A stretch of DNA of 33,320 nucleotides from Paenibacillus agaridevorans (GTDB lineage: Bacteria > Bacillota > Bacilli > Paenibacillales > Paenibacillaceae), in the NCBI RefSeq assembly GCF_003112455.1, contig NZ_BDQX01000115.1, positions 1 through 33,320 of the forward strand. Reading direction: 5' to 3'. Below are positions 16,594 through 25,141 of this stretch, piece by piece. Under the pieces are notes generated by a model, which searched no databases, was not told the origin of the DNA, and saw only the letters and a program-made list of their open reading frames with translations. The position numbers and the translations under genes were made by a program. How positions within the stretch are numbered: the first letter of the stretch is position 1; each line of letters opens with the position of its first letter.

Positions 16594-17619
16594 TCAATCT
16601 AATTTAACAACCGATCCCGAGCCAATCGACCGGTTACCCGCTTCCACAACCTTTACAGCCATCTTGCCATCATATCCCGTCACTCTCGGATTCCTTCCTT
16701 CGAGGATCGAAGCTATAAAGTCGGTATCCTCCGCCAAATAAGCTTCCTTGAACAGGGAACGCCAGCTATTCATAAATGGGCGTTTCAATTGATGGTCGCG
16801 TCCCGCAACCACTATGGACTTCTCGTGTGTCTGCCCTAGAAAAATAACGCCCTCAGTCCCGACTACCTCCACCCTGCTGTCATAGCCGTACTGAACATAG
16901 AGCGCTCCGTCGATGCTTCCTTGTTTGCCGTCGCTGAATTTGGCCGTTAAGGCAACGCTGTCATAAAAGTCAGGGTATTCATGACGAATCTCCCGGTTGC
17001 GGAAATTGCCCCCCGTAGCATATACCTCCGAGATCTCCGATTCGGCAAACCATCTGAGCGTATCAATGTCATGACTGTTGACTTCTGCCAATGGACCGTT
17101 GCTTTTCTTTAAATCGTACATCCATGGCATAGGTTTGCTTGGTCCTCGCGTCAACGATTTCACCAACACAACCTCGCCTATGGCCCCACTGTCAATCTGC
17201 CTTTTTGCTTCAATAAAGCTATCGTCGAATCGACGCATGAAGGCCATCTGAAGAGTAACCCCTGCCGATTCGCATGCGGCTATCATTTCATCGCATTCTT
17301 GCTCGTTCATCGCCATGGGCTTTTCGCACAATACATGTTTCCCTGCCCGTGCAGCCGCAACAACAATTTCCTTATGATAGATAGTAGGGGTTACAACCAC
17401 CACCGCGTCAATATCCTGATCATCCAATGCCTGAGTGTAATCTGTATAGTATCGATTAATCTCTAATTCGTGTATCGCCTTCTCTGCAGCTTCCTGACTT
17501 GGGTCCACAACGGCTACAAGTCTTGCGAACGGAACATTTTTACGAAAATGATGTGCATGAATCAATCCTGCCCGGCCCGCTCCAATGACACAAATCCCGA
17601 TTTCACTCTTCGAATTCAT
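16594..17619 (-). CDS. Gfo/Idh/MocA-family oxidoreductase, inositol 2-dehydrogenase-like
   Basis: NAD(P)-dependent dehydrogenase of cyclitols, sugars or glycosides. The 341 residues start with a Rossmann site (ICVIGAGRAGLIHAHHF). The family motif CEKPMAMNEQECDEM follows, then a C-terminal beta-sheet domain with NSHDIDTLRWF, where the Asp/His catalytic pair of the family lies (VNSHDID). I prefer the ATG at 17619 over that at 17637, because GAGGGTGG lies 8 nt before the former while the latter has no ribosome site. It is the first gene of the nine-gene catabolic operon, downstream of a terminator, so a promoter is expected at 17620-17780. It may oxidise C2 or C3 of the incoming sugar. Confidence 0.93.
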   Translation of the reverse strand: MNSKSEIGICVIGAGRAGLIHAHHFRKNVPFARLVAVVDPSQEAAEKAIHELEINRYYTDYTQALDDQDIDAVVVVTPTIYHKEIVVAAARAGKHVLCEKPMAMNEQECDEMIAACESAGVTLQMAFMRRFDDSFIEAKRQIDSGAIGEVVLVKSLTRGPSKPMPWMYDLKKSNGPLAEVNSHDIDTLRWFAESEISEVYATGGNFRNREIRHEYPDFYDSVALTAKFSDGKQGSIDGALYVQYGYDSRVEVVGTEGVIFLGQTHEKSIVVAGRDHQLKRPFMNSWRSLFKEAYLAEDTDFIASILEGRNPRVTGYDGKMAVKVVEAGNRSIGSGSVVKLD

Positions 17620-17638
17620 TGCGTATGCCACCCTCATT

Positions 17639-17657
17639 TTTATTATCGTTTATTATC
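17639..17657 (-). promoter_or_regulatory. 9-bp direct repeat before the catabolic operon
   Basis: TTTATTATC occurs twice with 1 bp between (17639-17647 and 17649-17657), a 10-bp period, about one helical turn, directly upstream of the Gfo/Idh start. A separate inverted repeat TGTCG-N7-CGACA lies at 17696-17712. Either could be an operator of an operon-specific regulator. No regulator gene of the LacI or GntR type is in the window. I could not find a convincing -35/-10 pair, so this is a weak call. Confidence 0.3.
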
Positions 17658-17780
17658 TTTCACAATCATATGTTATCGATCGCTCGGCATTGATGTGTCG
17701 GTCGAGGCGACAGAGAACTAACAGGAGCCATCCCAACGGCAGGCTCTCTCATTTGAATGGCTGTGATAAGGCCTGGCTCA

Positions 17781-17826
17781 AAAAAATAGCGGTGTCAGGG
17801 TGCGAAACCTGCACCGCCATTTTTTG
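17781..17826 (-). terminator. Intrinsic terminator after the SLH protein gene
   Basis: GCGGTGTCAGG pairs with CCTGCACCGC around a short loop (17789-17818, one mismatch), with A runs before and T runs after on the plus strand. For leftward transcription the stem is followed by a run of seven T. It lies 20 nt after the stop at 17846, separating the surface-protein/importer operon from the catabolic operon. Confidence 0.88.
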
Positions 17827-17845
17827 TTTTACGCAACGTGTAACA

Positions 17846-20800
17846 TCACGAATTTACAGACAACCAGATCATCTTGGCGATTTCGGCACGGGTCACGTCC
17901 GCTTGCGGATCGAAGCGCCCCCCGCCTTTGCCGCTCACGAATCGGAGCGCTTTTGCGTCCGCAATCGCGCTGCGCGCCCAATGGGATGCATCAGCAATAT
18001 CAGTGAACGCATCCTCGTCACTAACCTCAGCCTTGTCTTTGTTTAAATAATTGTGCAGTCTCATCAGAATAACAGCCGCTTCTTCACGGGTAATCGTCTC
18101 TTCCGGACGGAATCGTCCGTCGAAGCCCGTTACCAGTCCAAGCTCATGTGCTTTGTGCACGTATGCCGCATAATATTTGTCGGATGCAACATCCGAAAAT
18201 TCCGGGGAACCCGGCACAAGTTTGAAGAAGCCAAGCGCCTTCACCGCGACGACCGCAAAGTCTGCTCGCGTTACGGCATTATCTGGGAGGAATCTCGTCC
18301 CGTCAACGCCTTCAATCGCATGCCGAGCTGCCAGCTTGCTGATAAAGCCCTTCGCCCAGTGATCATCCGTATCGGCGAATGTCTTGCGGTATTCCAGTAT
18401 CGCGTAACTTGAGAAATGGGTGGTGTTGAATATAACCTCATTGCCGTTGAACGTACCGCCCATATAGACTGCTTCCTTGCCATTCAGGTAATAAACGCCG
18501 GCCATATCCATATCCATTCCTGCCAGCTCTTTGTCCGTTAGCGTCCGAGTAACAGTGACCGCTTTGTCGAACTCGCGAATCGGCGTTATCGTGCCGTCAC
18601 TACCAACATAATTTAATTCCAACTCGTATACGATTTTCGTGCCGTACATCGACTTGTCGCCCTTAATGACATTCGCCACCTGGTTGTCCACAGAGCCTTC
18701 TTGGCCGATACCCACGACCAGACGAATTGTGCCGTCCCCCGTTCTTGCTTGAACAGGCAGCGCTCCTGGCGGATATTGTATCGTTACGGGAGACGTAACA
18801 ATTTTCAGTCCCTTACCACTCTTCTGCAGTGCCGCGATCGCTCCCGTCGGCAGCTCCAGTCTGATGGGCCCCCCGGTGTCGGCTTCCATTTGAATGACAA
18901 CATAATCGCTTGTGGCGCCAACAATCGCCTTGTCAATCTGCGCTTTCGTTATTGCAAATGCAAGGCTTCCAGAAGTTGCCTTCGGTTTGACGACAATGAC
19001 CCCATCGTTTACACTCGTTTCGGTGCCATTGTCCTCATTCACTTCTCCTACATTGCTATGGCCGCCTCCCGGATTGGGCTCCAGTTTTCGTCCAATTTTA
19101 AATGCCATGGTCTGATTAGAATTCATCTCAATCTCAAACTCATTGTTTTCAAATTCGATCTCGGATCCGGAGATCATCTCCGTGATGACTAAATCACCAT
19201 TTAACCCCATTTCTTCAGGGTCAAATTTAATTGTCGCCGTATTGTCGGTTGTCTTAGAATCGTTCATAACCGTCAAATACACCGTGGATCCTTTTCCATA
19301 ACGTTCCACATATACTTCAGGATTGTTGCTGGTGGCATATGTGATAGATTCCCAGCCGGCTTCCGCCACTTCTTCCACGATCGGCACATATTTCTTAAAC
19401 AACTCGCGGTCTCTATTGTAGTATTCCGGAGTAATCCAGTAGTTGTTTTCGCTGGCATTTTTGCTAAATGCGCTCGGATAGATGCCGTAGAAGAGGAGAC
19501 GCTGCATATACAACTCCATATATTCATTTGTGAAATGAGCGAAATCCGTGTTTTGCAGCATGTTGTACGGTTTCTGCGCGGAAAGCGTTCTGAAGCGGCT
19601 CAAAAGATAATCCGGATCCGGGTTGTAGGAATAATCTACTCCAAGCCAGTTGCGTTCATTGCCCATAATATCCAGCCACGGCATATACATCGAATAGCTA
19701 TAAGGCGTTCCGTTAGACATCATCATCTTGTCCATGCCGTGCATGCGATCCGATAATTTCTTGACCAGTTCCCACGCGGCAAATGCGCGGTGAACCGCAG
19801 GCTGTTTTGTAATAGAAGAATACACCAAAGGCGTCTTCGCAGGACCGAAGTGTCCGCGTTCGTAATCGAGCGTATATGGCCAGCCATCAAGCGTGTCCAA
19901 ATACTCTCCGTCCATCGCGTCCTCGCCACCATAACGCCTTTCCAGAATCTCATCGCTGTAATAAAGCTCGTACCCGTTCGGATAGTCAGGGTAGTCGGGA
20001 TTCTTTAGATCGGGATTCGAGTTCACCATCCATCTCGCGCCATTTGTCCAAGGAGTCTGTACCATTTGGAGGATCGGATTGCCGAGAGCGTTTTTCATCC
20101 CCGCGACGACTGCCATTTGGGCAGGCAGGAAACCTTCTTCCGTCATCTTTTCCCGTTCTGAGATCGCGGTCTCAATCGTTTGCGGCAGGTTTTGGTCAAT
20201 CTTCTGCCACCATGTGGATGGTTCAGTATAGTTAAAATCGTCGATATCGTTATCGATATGAAATTGGCGATCCGGATCGTTATCGTCGCCCTCTTTGTAC
20301 TGGAAGCCAAAATCCTGCCAGTTAGGGATATCCGCGATCGAAGCGAACGGCATCCATATGCCTTGCTCCTTCGAACGAACGGTGTAGAACTCAGGGAAGA
20401 GCTCCGTATATTTATCGAACGAGCTTCTAAATCCCCACTCCGGATCGAAACGGTATATCACGAACGAAAAGTCCGCGCTGGAAGGAAAATTCGCTGTATC
20501 GGGAGACAAGCCGAATTCGAAAGTGATGAGCAACTGCTTCGTTCCCCGGTTGTAATCCAGCTTATAATGGGTTGGCTTGTTGTAATCGACCGCAAGGGCC
20601 AGAGACTTGCCTGATGCCTTATCGTATATCGCCGTAGTCGGGTAAAGTGACAACGGTCCAGTCTCAAAATCCGGTTGATCATTATTCGAATACGTATACG
20701 CCTCATCATATGGTCTGATAACTCTGCTTTGGCGAATATAATCGTCCCACACCCAGCCCGATGCGTTCACCGGCAGGGCAAACGATAACGTGACCGCCCG

Positions 20801-23227
20801 GTCTGACTGCGTTGTGTCGGTCAAACGGCCAGTGACTTTGATGGCGTTGTCCAACTCCTCAAAGTCCGCATCGACCTCCAGACCCAAATCCTCGACCCTG
20901 CCTTTATATTCATTCGCTGTACCGGCGCCTGTCCGACGGAATGCATACAAGTTGGAATCGGCTGCCTGATCTCTGATCAAGAATCCGGAAGGTACGCCGG
21001 GAACTTTAAGCTCCACATTGTCTTGCTTCAGCGAAGCGATGCCGTTATCGCCTAGCGACAAACTTAATCCGTCCTCCGTCTCCAGTGTCGTATAAGCATT
21101 CTGCGGCCGCTCATTTACCTGAGTTACCATCGCATTTTGGAGTTCGGCTCCCGTTGTGATTTCTCTTATCGAGAAATCGTCAAACCATACTTTGCCTGTA
21201 TGTCTGCTGAACAGGGCATACAAGTAGATTGCCGATACTGGTTTCGGCGGATTATAATAGAACATGCGTTGCTGCCAATCATGCGTACCGTTCATAAACG
21301 AGATTGTTTTCGCGTTCAGCCATGTTCCATCGGCGAAAGCAATGTCCATATAGATCGCGTATCCGTTATCGATCTCACCGTCAACTTCTTCCGCCTTGCT
21401 CCAGCCGCTGATGGCCAACAAACGAGGCGTAGTCTGATACAGGCCAACCCCGGTATACATGCCTCCCTCATCGGTTGCCGACGTATTTTCCATCATAACG
21501 CCGGTCGTGCCGTTGCGTCCGCCCCCATTGTCCAGTGAATATCCCTTGCCGAACGGGTTCCAATCGTTGAGCAAGTTGCCGTTAGTGATTTCCATGCTTC
21601 CGTTCGTCACTTTTTCTATACCCTGTGTATCTGTCGGAATAACATTGTAGGCCGTTACACTGTCCAGTTCTTCTACGACAATGTTGTCGAACCACACCGT
21701 TCCGGTATGATTTCTAAATATACCAAATATCTTGATCGACTTAATCGGCTTTTCGGGTTCAATATATAGCGTCTTGTACTGCCAACCATGTGTGCCGACA
21801 TCGAACTGAACATGAAAGCCCAATCCCTCGGTTCCGTCGTTGTATACAATATCGGCATATAAGGAGTAATCCGAAGAAATGTTTCCGTCGACATCCAGAG
21901 CTTTGCTCCAACCGCTAATCAGCAAAGGCAGGGCCTCTTCTCTGTTCAGCATCAGTTCCTGATAAATACCGTTTTCTGCTGCCTGAACCGATTCCCTAAC
22001 GATTTTGGCTCCCCGCGAACCGCCTAGCCCCTCCGTATTGGCGACGCTATAACCGGCCAACCAACTATTCCATCCCGTGAAAGCGCCGTCCGCCATATTT
22101 CCCAGATCGCTATTTTGCAACAGATTGTCCGCCGGAATTGCAGGCTCTTCGAACGGGTATTCTTCGACTTTAAAATCGTCAAACCATACTTTCCCTGCCG
22201 TGTCCTTGAACAATGCATTAATGGTAAGTCTCTTGACCGGTTTTTCCGGGTTTATCGTATACTCGGCATACTGCCAGTCATGCGTGCCGGTATTTAGCGT
22301 TACGATCTGTCCCCATAAGGGCGTGCCGTCGTTGTATTCAATATCTACCCATATGGAGTAATTGATGCTTGGACTCCCCGCGACGCCTTCCGCTTTGCTC
22401 CAGCCGCCGAACTTTATCGGAGCAATGACACTGCGATTTAAAGTAATTGTTTGAGAAACTCCGTATTGCGAACCCGCTCCAGTATTATTCTCCATATAAA
22501 TGGAGTTAGATCCGCTTTTCGCATTGGCTGAATCTAAGGTATAACCTAGATTTAGAGGTGCCCAGTTTGCTGCGTGATTTCCCGATACCGTCTCGAATGA
22601 AGGATTCTGAACAGTATCCGTTCGAAATTCTTGAACATTAAAATCGTCGAACCAAACTTCACCCGCTATGCCTCTAAATAATCCGTTTATCGTCAAGCTT
22701 TTAATCGGTTTAATAGGATTTATCGTAAACTCGATAAATTGCCAACCGTCCAACCCGGTGTCGAACGCTCGAGCATGTCCCCATTCAGACGTATCATCGT
22801 CATATAAGAGGTCTACCCAGATCGAGTATGCGGCAACGTCAGGACTATGAGTCCCGCTTATACCCTCCGCCTTGCTCCAGCCGCTGATCTTGACCGGTGC
22901 AATACTAGTACGGTTCAAATGGATGGTCTGATAGATGCCATAATTCGTATTCTCGCCGACGGTATTTTGCAAGTGAATGGACCGTGAGCCGTCATACACG
23001 TTTTCTGCCACTGTATCAACGGTATAGCTGCCTTCCGATATCGCCCAGTGGTCGGCAATGCCGTTTGATGCCGATTCAAACGAAGGGTTCTGCAAGACGG
23101 AATTGTAATTGCTTTCTGCGGCCGATACTTCGTTGATAAATTTTTTAAAGCCTGGAATGCTGATAGATGAAAAAAATAGCAAGAACGCAATTATGCAAGC
23201 AATACCGGTACGACATGTTTTGCCCAT
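17846..23227 (-). CDS. Giant secreted SLH-anchored protein with four CBM-like modules and an unassigned glycosidase-like core
   Basis: 1793 residues. A signal peptide (about 1-37, cleavage near VSAAES) is followed by four related CBM-like beta-sandwich modules at about 43-201, 206-357, 368-521 and 538-691. Each has QNPSFE-like starts, SGWSKAE-V-G and G-VWFDDF-V-E ends, the pattern of CBM4/9/22-type sugar-binding domains. Residues 710-930 look like a beta-sandwich cap. Residues 930-1300 look like an alpha/beta barrel rich in Trp/Tyr/Asp with DGEYLDTLDGW (1106-1116) as a candidate acidic active site. Residues 1310-1380 form a beta domain and 1400-1610 an unknown linker domain. Three SLH domains (1616-1670, 1676-1730, 1740-1793) bind it to the cell wall. 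The ATG at 23227 follows AGGAGG at 11 nt. It is the last gene of the importer operon. The catalytic family is not one I recognise; glycan hydrolysis is inferred. Confidence 0.85.
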   Translation of the reverse strand: MGKTCRTGIACIIAFLLFFSSISIPGFKKFINEVSAAESNYNSVLQNPSFESASNGIADHWAISEGSYTVDTVAENVYDGSRSIHLQNTVGENTNYGIYQTIHLNRTSIAPVKISGWSKAEGISGTHSPDVAAYSIWVDLLYDDDTSEWGHARAFDTGLDGWQFIEFTINPIKPIKSLTINGLFRGIAGEVWFDDFNVQEFRTDTVQNPSFETVSGNHAANWAPLNLGYTLDSANAKSGSNSIYMENNTGAGSQYGVSQTITLNRSVIAPIKFGGWSKAEGVAGSPSINYSIWVDIEYNDGTPLWGQIVTLNTGTHDWQYAEYTINPEKPVKRLTINALFKDTAGKVWFDDFKVEEYPFEEPAIPADNLLQNSDLGNMADGAFTGWNSWLAGYSVANTEGLGGSRGAKIVRESVQAAENGIYQELMLNREEALPLLISGWSKALDVDGNISSDYSLYADIVYNDGTEGLGFHVQFDVGTHGWQYKTLYIEPEKPIKSIKIFGIFRNHTGTVWFDNIVVEELDSVTAYNVIPTDTQGIEKVTNGSMEITNGNLLNDWNPFGKGYSLDNGGGRNGTTGVMMENTSATDEGGMYTGVGLYQTTPRLLAISGWSKAEEVDGEIDNGYAIYMDIAFADGTWLNAKTISFMNGTHDWQQRMFYYNPPKPVSAIYLYALFSRHTGKVWFDDFSIREITTGAELQNAMVTQVNERPQNAYTTLETEDGLSLSLGDNGIASLKQDNVELKVPGVPSGFLIRDQAADSNLYAFRRTGAGTANEYKGRVEDLGLEVDADFEELDNAIKVTGRLTDTTQSDRAVTLSFALPVNASGWVWDDYIRQSRVIRPYDEAYTYSNNDQPDFETGPLSLYPTTAIYDKASGKSLALAVDYNKPTHYKLDYNRGTKQLLITFEFGLSPDTANFPSSADFSFVIYRFDPEWGFRSSFDKYTELFPEFYTVRSKEQGIWMPFASIADIPNWQDFGFQYKEGDDNDPDRQFHIDNDIDDFNYTEPSTWWQKIDQNLPQTIETAISEREKMTEEGFLPAQMAVVAGMKNALGNPILQMVQTPWTNGARWMVNSNPDLKNPDYPDYPNGYELYYSDEILERRYGGEDAMDGEYLDTLDGWPYTLDYERGHFGPAKTPLVYSSITKQPAVHRAFAAWELVKKLSDRMHGMDKMMMSNGTPYSYSMYMPWLDIMGNERNWLGVDYSYNPDPDYLLSRFRTLSAQKPYNMLQNTDFAHFTNEYMELYMQRLLFYGIYPSAFSKNASENNYWITPEYYNRDRELFKKYVPIVEEVAEAGWESITYATSNNPEVYVERYGKGSTVYLTVMNDSKTTDNTATIKFDPEEMGLNGDLVITEMISGSEIEFENNEFEIEMNSNQTMAFKIGRKLEPNPGGGHSNVGEVNEDNGTETSVNDGVIVVKPKATSGSLAFAITKAQIDKAIVGATSDYVVIQMEADTGGPIRLELPTGAIAALQKSGKGLKIVTSPVTIQYPPGALPVQARTGDGTIRLVVGIGQEGSVDNQVANVIKGDKSMYGTKIVYELELNYVGSDGTITPIREFDKAVTVTRTLTDKELAGMDMDMAGVYYLNGKEAVYMGGTFNGNEVIFNTTHFSSYAILEYRKTFADTDDHWAKGFISKLAARHAIEGVDGTRFLPDNAVTRADFAVVAVKALGFFKLVPGSPEFSDVASDKYYAAYVHKAHELGLVTGFDGRFRPEETITREEAAVILMRLHNYLNKDKAEVSDEDAFTDIADASHWARSAIADAKALRFVSGKGGGRFDPQADVTRAEIAKMIWLSVNS

Positions 23228-23285
23228 TTCACGTATAACCTCCTACTATAAGGTGTAACCGCATTCAAATCGTCATTCTATCGCG

Positions 23286-24170
23286 TCATTCTTTCACACT
23301 GCCAAGTACGATTCCGCTGACAAAGTACCGTTGCAAGAACGGATAAATCAACAGAATAGGGAGAGTGGCCACAAACACTTGTGCCGCTTTACTTGTTCGT
23401 TCCGATACGTGAATCAGCGTTTTTACTTCTTCGGGCGTAATGAAGCTGACATCCCGTTTAATCAAAATGGTCTGCAAGTAGCTCTGCAGCGGATAATTAT
23501 GCGGATCGTTCATAAAAATAATGCCGTCAAACCAACTATTCCAGTGACCCACAAGCGAAAACAATGTGATCGTTGCAATTGCCGGCATTGCCAGCGGAAC
23601 ATAAATCGACCACATAATCCGAAAATGACTTGCACCGTCAATCAAACCAGACTCCTCAACTTCCTTTGGCAATGAACGAAAGAAATTAAGCAGCAGAATC
23701 ACATTAAATACTGGTACCGCAGTCGGCAATACCAATGCCCAGATGGAGTCGATCAACCCTGTGCTCTTAACCGTAATATAATGGGGGATGAGCCCTCCGC
23801 CAAAGAGCATAGTAAAAACGAAATACCAAGCGTAAACGCTTCTCGAACGAAACGACCTCGAGCTCTTTGATAACGGGTAGGCAATCAGAATCGTCAACAA
23901 GCAATTGATTGCCGTACCCAAGACTACTCTCTGGGCCGAAACCCACGTGCCTTGCAAAAATTGTTCTTTCATAATAACGAATTTGTAAGAAGAAAGCGTG
24001 AACTCGACTGGCCAAAGCAAAACCTCTCCAGCTCCGGCCGCGCTTGCCGAACTCAAAGATAAGGCAAGCACATGAATGATCGGTACCAAACATAAAAATG
24101 CGGCAACCGATAAGAACGCGTAATTAAACCATTGAAAAGCTTGAAGGCCTGTTATCTTAAATCTGCTCAT
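23286..24170 (-). CDS. Carbohydrate ABC transporter permease, LplC/YtcP type (second importer)
   Basis: 294-residue inner-membrane permease of a CUT1 importer. The first membrane helix is at about 15-38 (FLSVAAFLCLVPIIHVLALSL) with five more downstream. The EAA loop is EVEESGLIDGASHFRIMWSIYVP. The C-terminus is FLQRYFVSGIVLGSVKE, the usual end of this group. The ATG at 24170 has GCAGGTG upstream, and 13 bp separate it from the partner permease. The SLH protein gene follows after 58 bp in the same operon, so the importer and the surface enzyme are likely made together. Confidence 0.95.
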   Translation of the reverse strand: MSRFKITGLQAFQWFNYAFLSVAAFLCLVPIIHVLALSLSSASAAGAGEVLLWPVEFTLSSYKFVIMKEQFLQGTWVSAQRVVLGTAINCLLTILIAYPLSKSSRSFRSRSVYAWYFVFTMLFGGGLIPHYITVKSTGLIDSIWALVLPTAVPVFNVILLLNFFRSLPKEVEESGLIDGASHFRIMWSIYVPLAMPAIATITLFSLVGHWNSWFDGIIFMNDPHNYPLQSYLQTILIKRDVSFITPEEVKTLIHVSERTSKAAQVFVATLPILLIYPFLQRYFVSGIVLGSVKE

Positions 24171-24183
24171 TGAAGCACCTGCT

Positions 24184-25080
24184 TTAAAAGATTCGATAGT
24201 TGGCGAACCGATAAGCCACGAAATAAGAAGTGGCGATCAGAACAAAAGATACCAAAGATTTGAAAAGTCCAAGAGCCGTGGCCACGCCATACTGCGCGCT
24301 CTCCAATCCCAAACGATAGATCAGCGTATCAATGATGTCTCCTCGTTCATAAACTAGCGGGCTATACAAGTTATAGACTTGATCGAATCCCGCATTGAGA
24401 ACGTTGCCTAAGCTCAGCGTGCCCACTAGTACGATCATCGGCACAATGCCGGGTATCGAAATATGAATCGTTTGCTTCCAGCGGTTGGCGCCGTCAATTT
24501 TGGCCGCCTCGTACAGGGAAGGGTTTATGCTGGTCAAAGCAGCCAGATAAACGATTGTGCCGAAACCGAATTCCTTCCAGACATCGGAGAGAACCAGGAC
24601 AAAAGGGAACCAGTCGTTTCTGCCAAGAAAAAATACTGGCTCCAGTCCTAAGAAAGATATCGCCTTGCCAACCAGTCCATTCGACGGGGATAGAATGTCG
24701 ACCAGGATCCCCCCCAGAATGACCCAAGACATAAAGTGCGGTAAATAGACGAGCGTTTGGACGGTTCTCTTGAACAGCGTCTTTCTGACTTCATTCAGCA
24801 ACAGCGCAAAAAGAATGGGCACGACAAATCCGACTACGATCTTCAGCACGGCAATGAATACGGTGTTATAGATCACCTGGAGGGTATCTTCCATGGCGAA
24901 TACAAACCTGAAATTGTCCCAGCCGACCCAAGGCGAATGAAACACTCCTTTGCCGGGATTAAATTTCTGAAAGGCAATCATGATACCTGCCATCGGGATG
25001 TAGCAATAGACAAACACCAACAGCACGCCTGGAAATAACATGGCATGGAAAGGCCAATTAATTTTATGTTTTTTTCTCAT
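24184..25080 (-). CDS. Carbohydrate ABC transporter permease, LplB/YteP type (second importer)
   Basis: 298-residue partner permease. It has a short basic N-terminus (MRKKHKINWPFH), six membrane helices, the EAA loop SLYEAAKIDGANRWKQTIHISIP and the C-terminal end FVAYRFANYRIF. The ATG at 25080 is preceded by GTCAGGAG. It lies between the binding-protein gene (61 bp, with a stem-loop) and the LplC-type permease. Together with the lipoprotein it forms a complete importer apart from the ATPase, which must be supplied from elsewhere, as is common for this family. Confidence 0.95.
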   Translation of the reverse strand: MRKKHKINWPFHAMLFPGVLLVFVYCYIPMAGIMIAFQKFNPGKGVFHSPWVGWDNFRFVFAMEDTLQVIYNTVFIAVLKIVVGFVVPILFALLLNEVRKTLFKRTVQTLVYLPHFMSWVILGGILVDILSPSNGLVGKAISFLGLEPVFFLGRNDWFPFVLVLSDVWKEFGFGTIVYLAALTSINPSLYEAAKIDGANRWKQTIHISIPGIVPMIVLVGTLSLGNVLNAGFDQVYNLYSPLVYERGDIIDTLIYRLGLESAQYGVATALGLFKSLVSFVLIATSYFVAYRFANYRIF

Positions 25081-25108
25081 TTACGCTCCTGACCTTCTTT
25101 AATAATGA

Positions 25109-25130
25109 GGGAGGACCGTTTGGACCTCCC
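25109..25130 (-). other. Stem-loop between binding-protein and permease genes
   Basis: GGGAGG (25109-25114) pairs with CCTCCC (25125-25130), with further CC/GG pairing inside the loop. It lies 11 nt after the binding-protein stop and has no T run. Its place right after a binding-protein gene suggests an mRNA-stabilising or partial-termination element that raises binding-protein output over the permeases. Confidence 0.6.
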
Positions 25131-25141
25131 TTCGAATCTTA

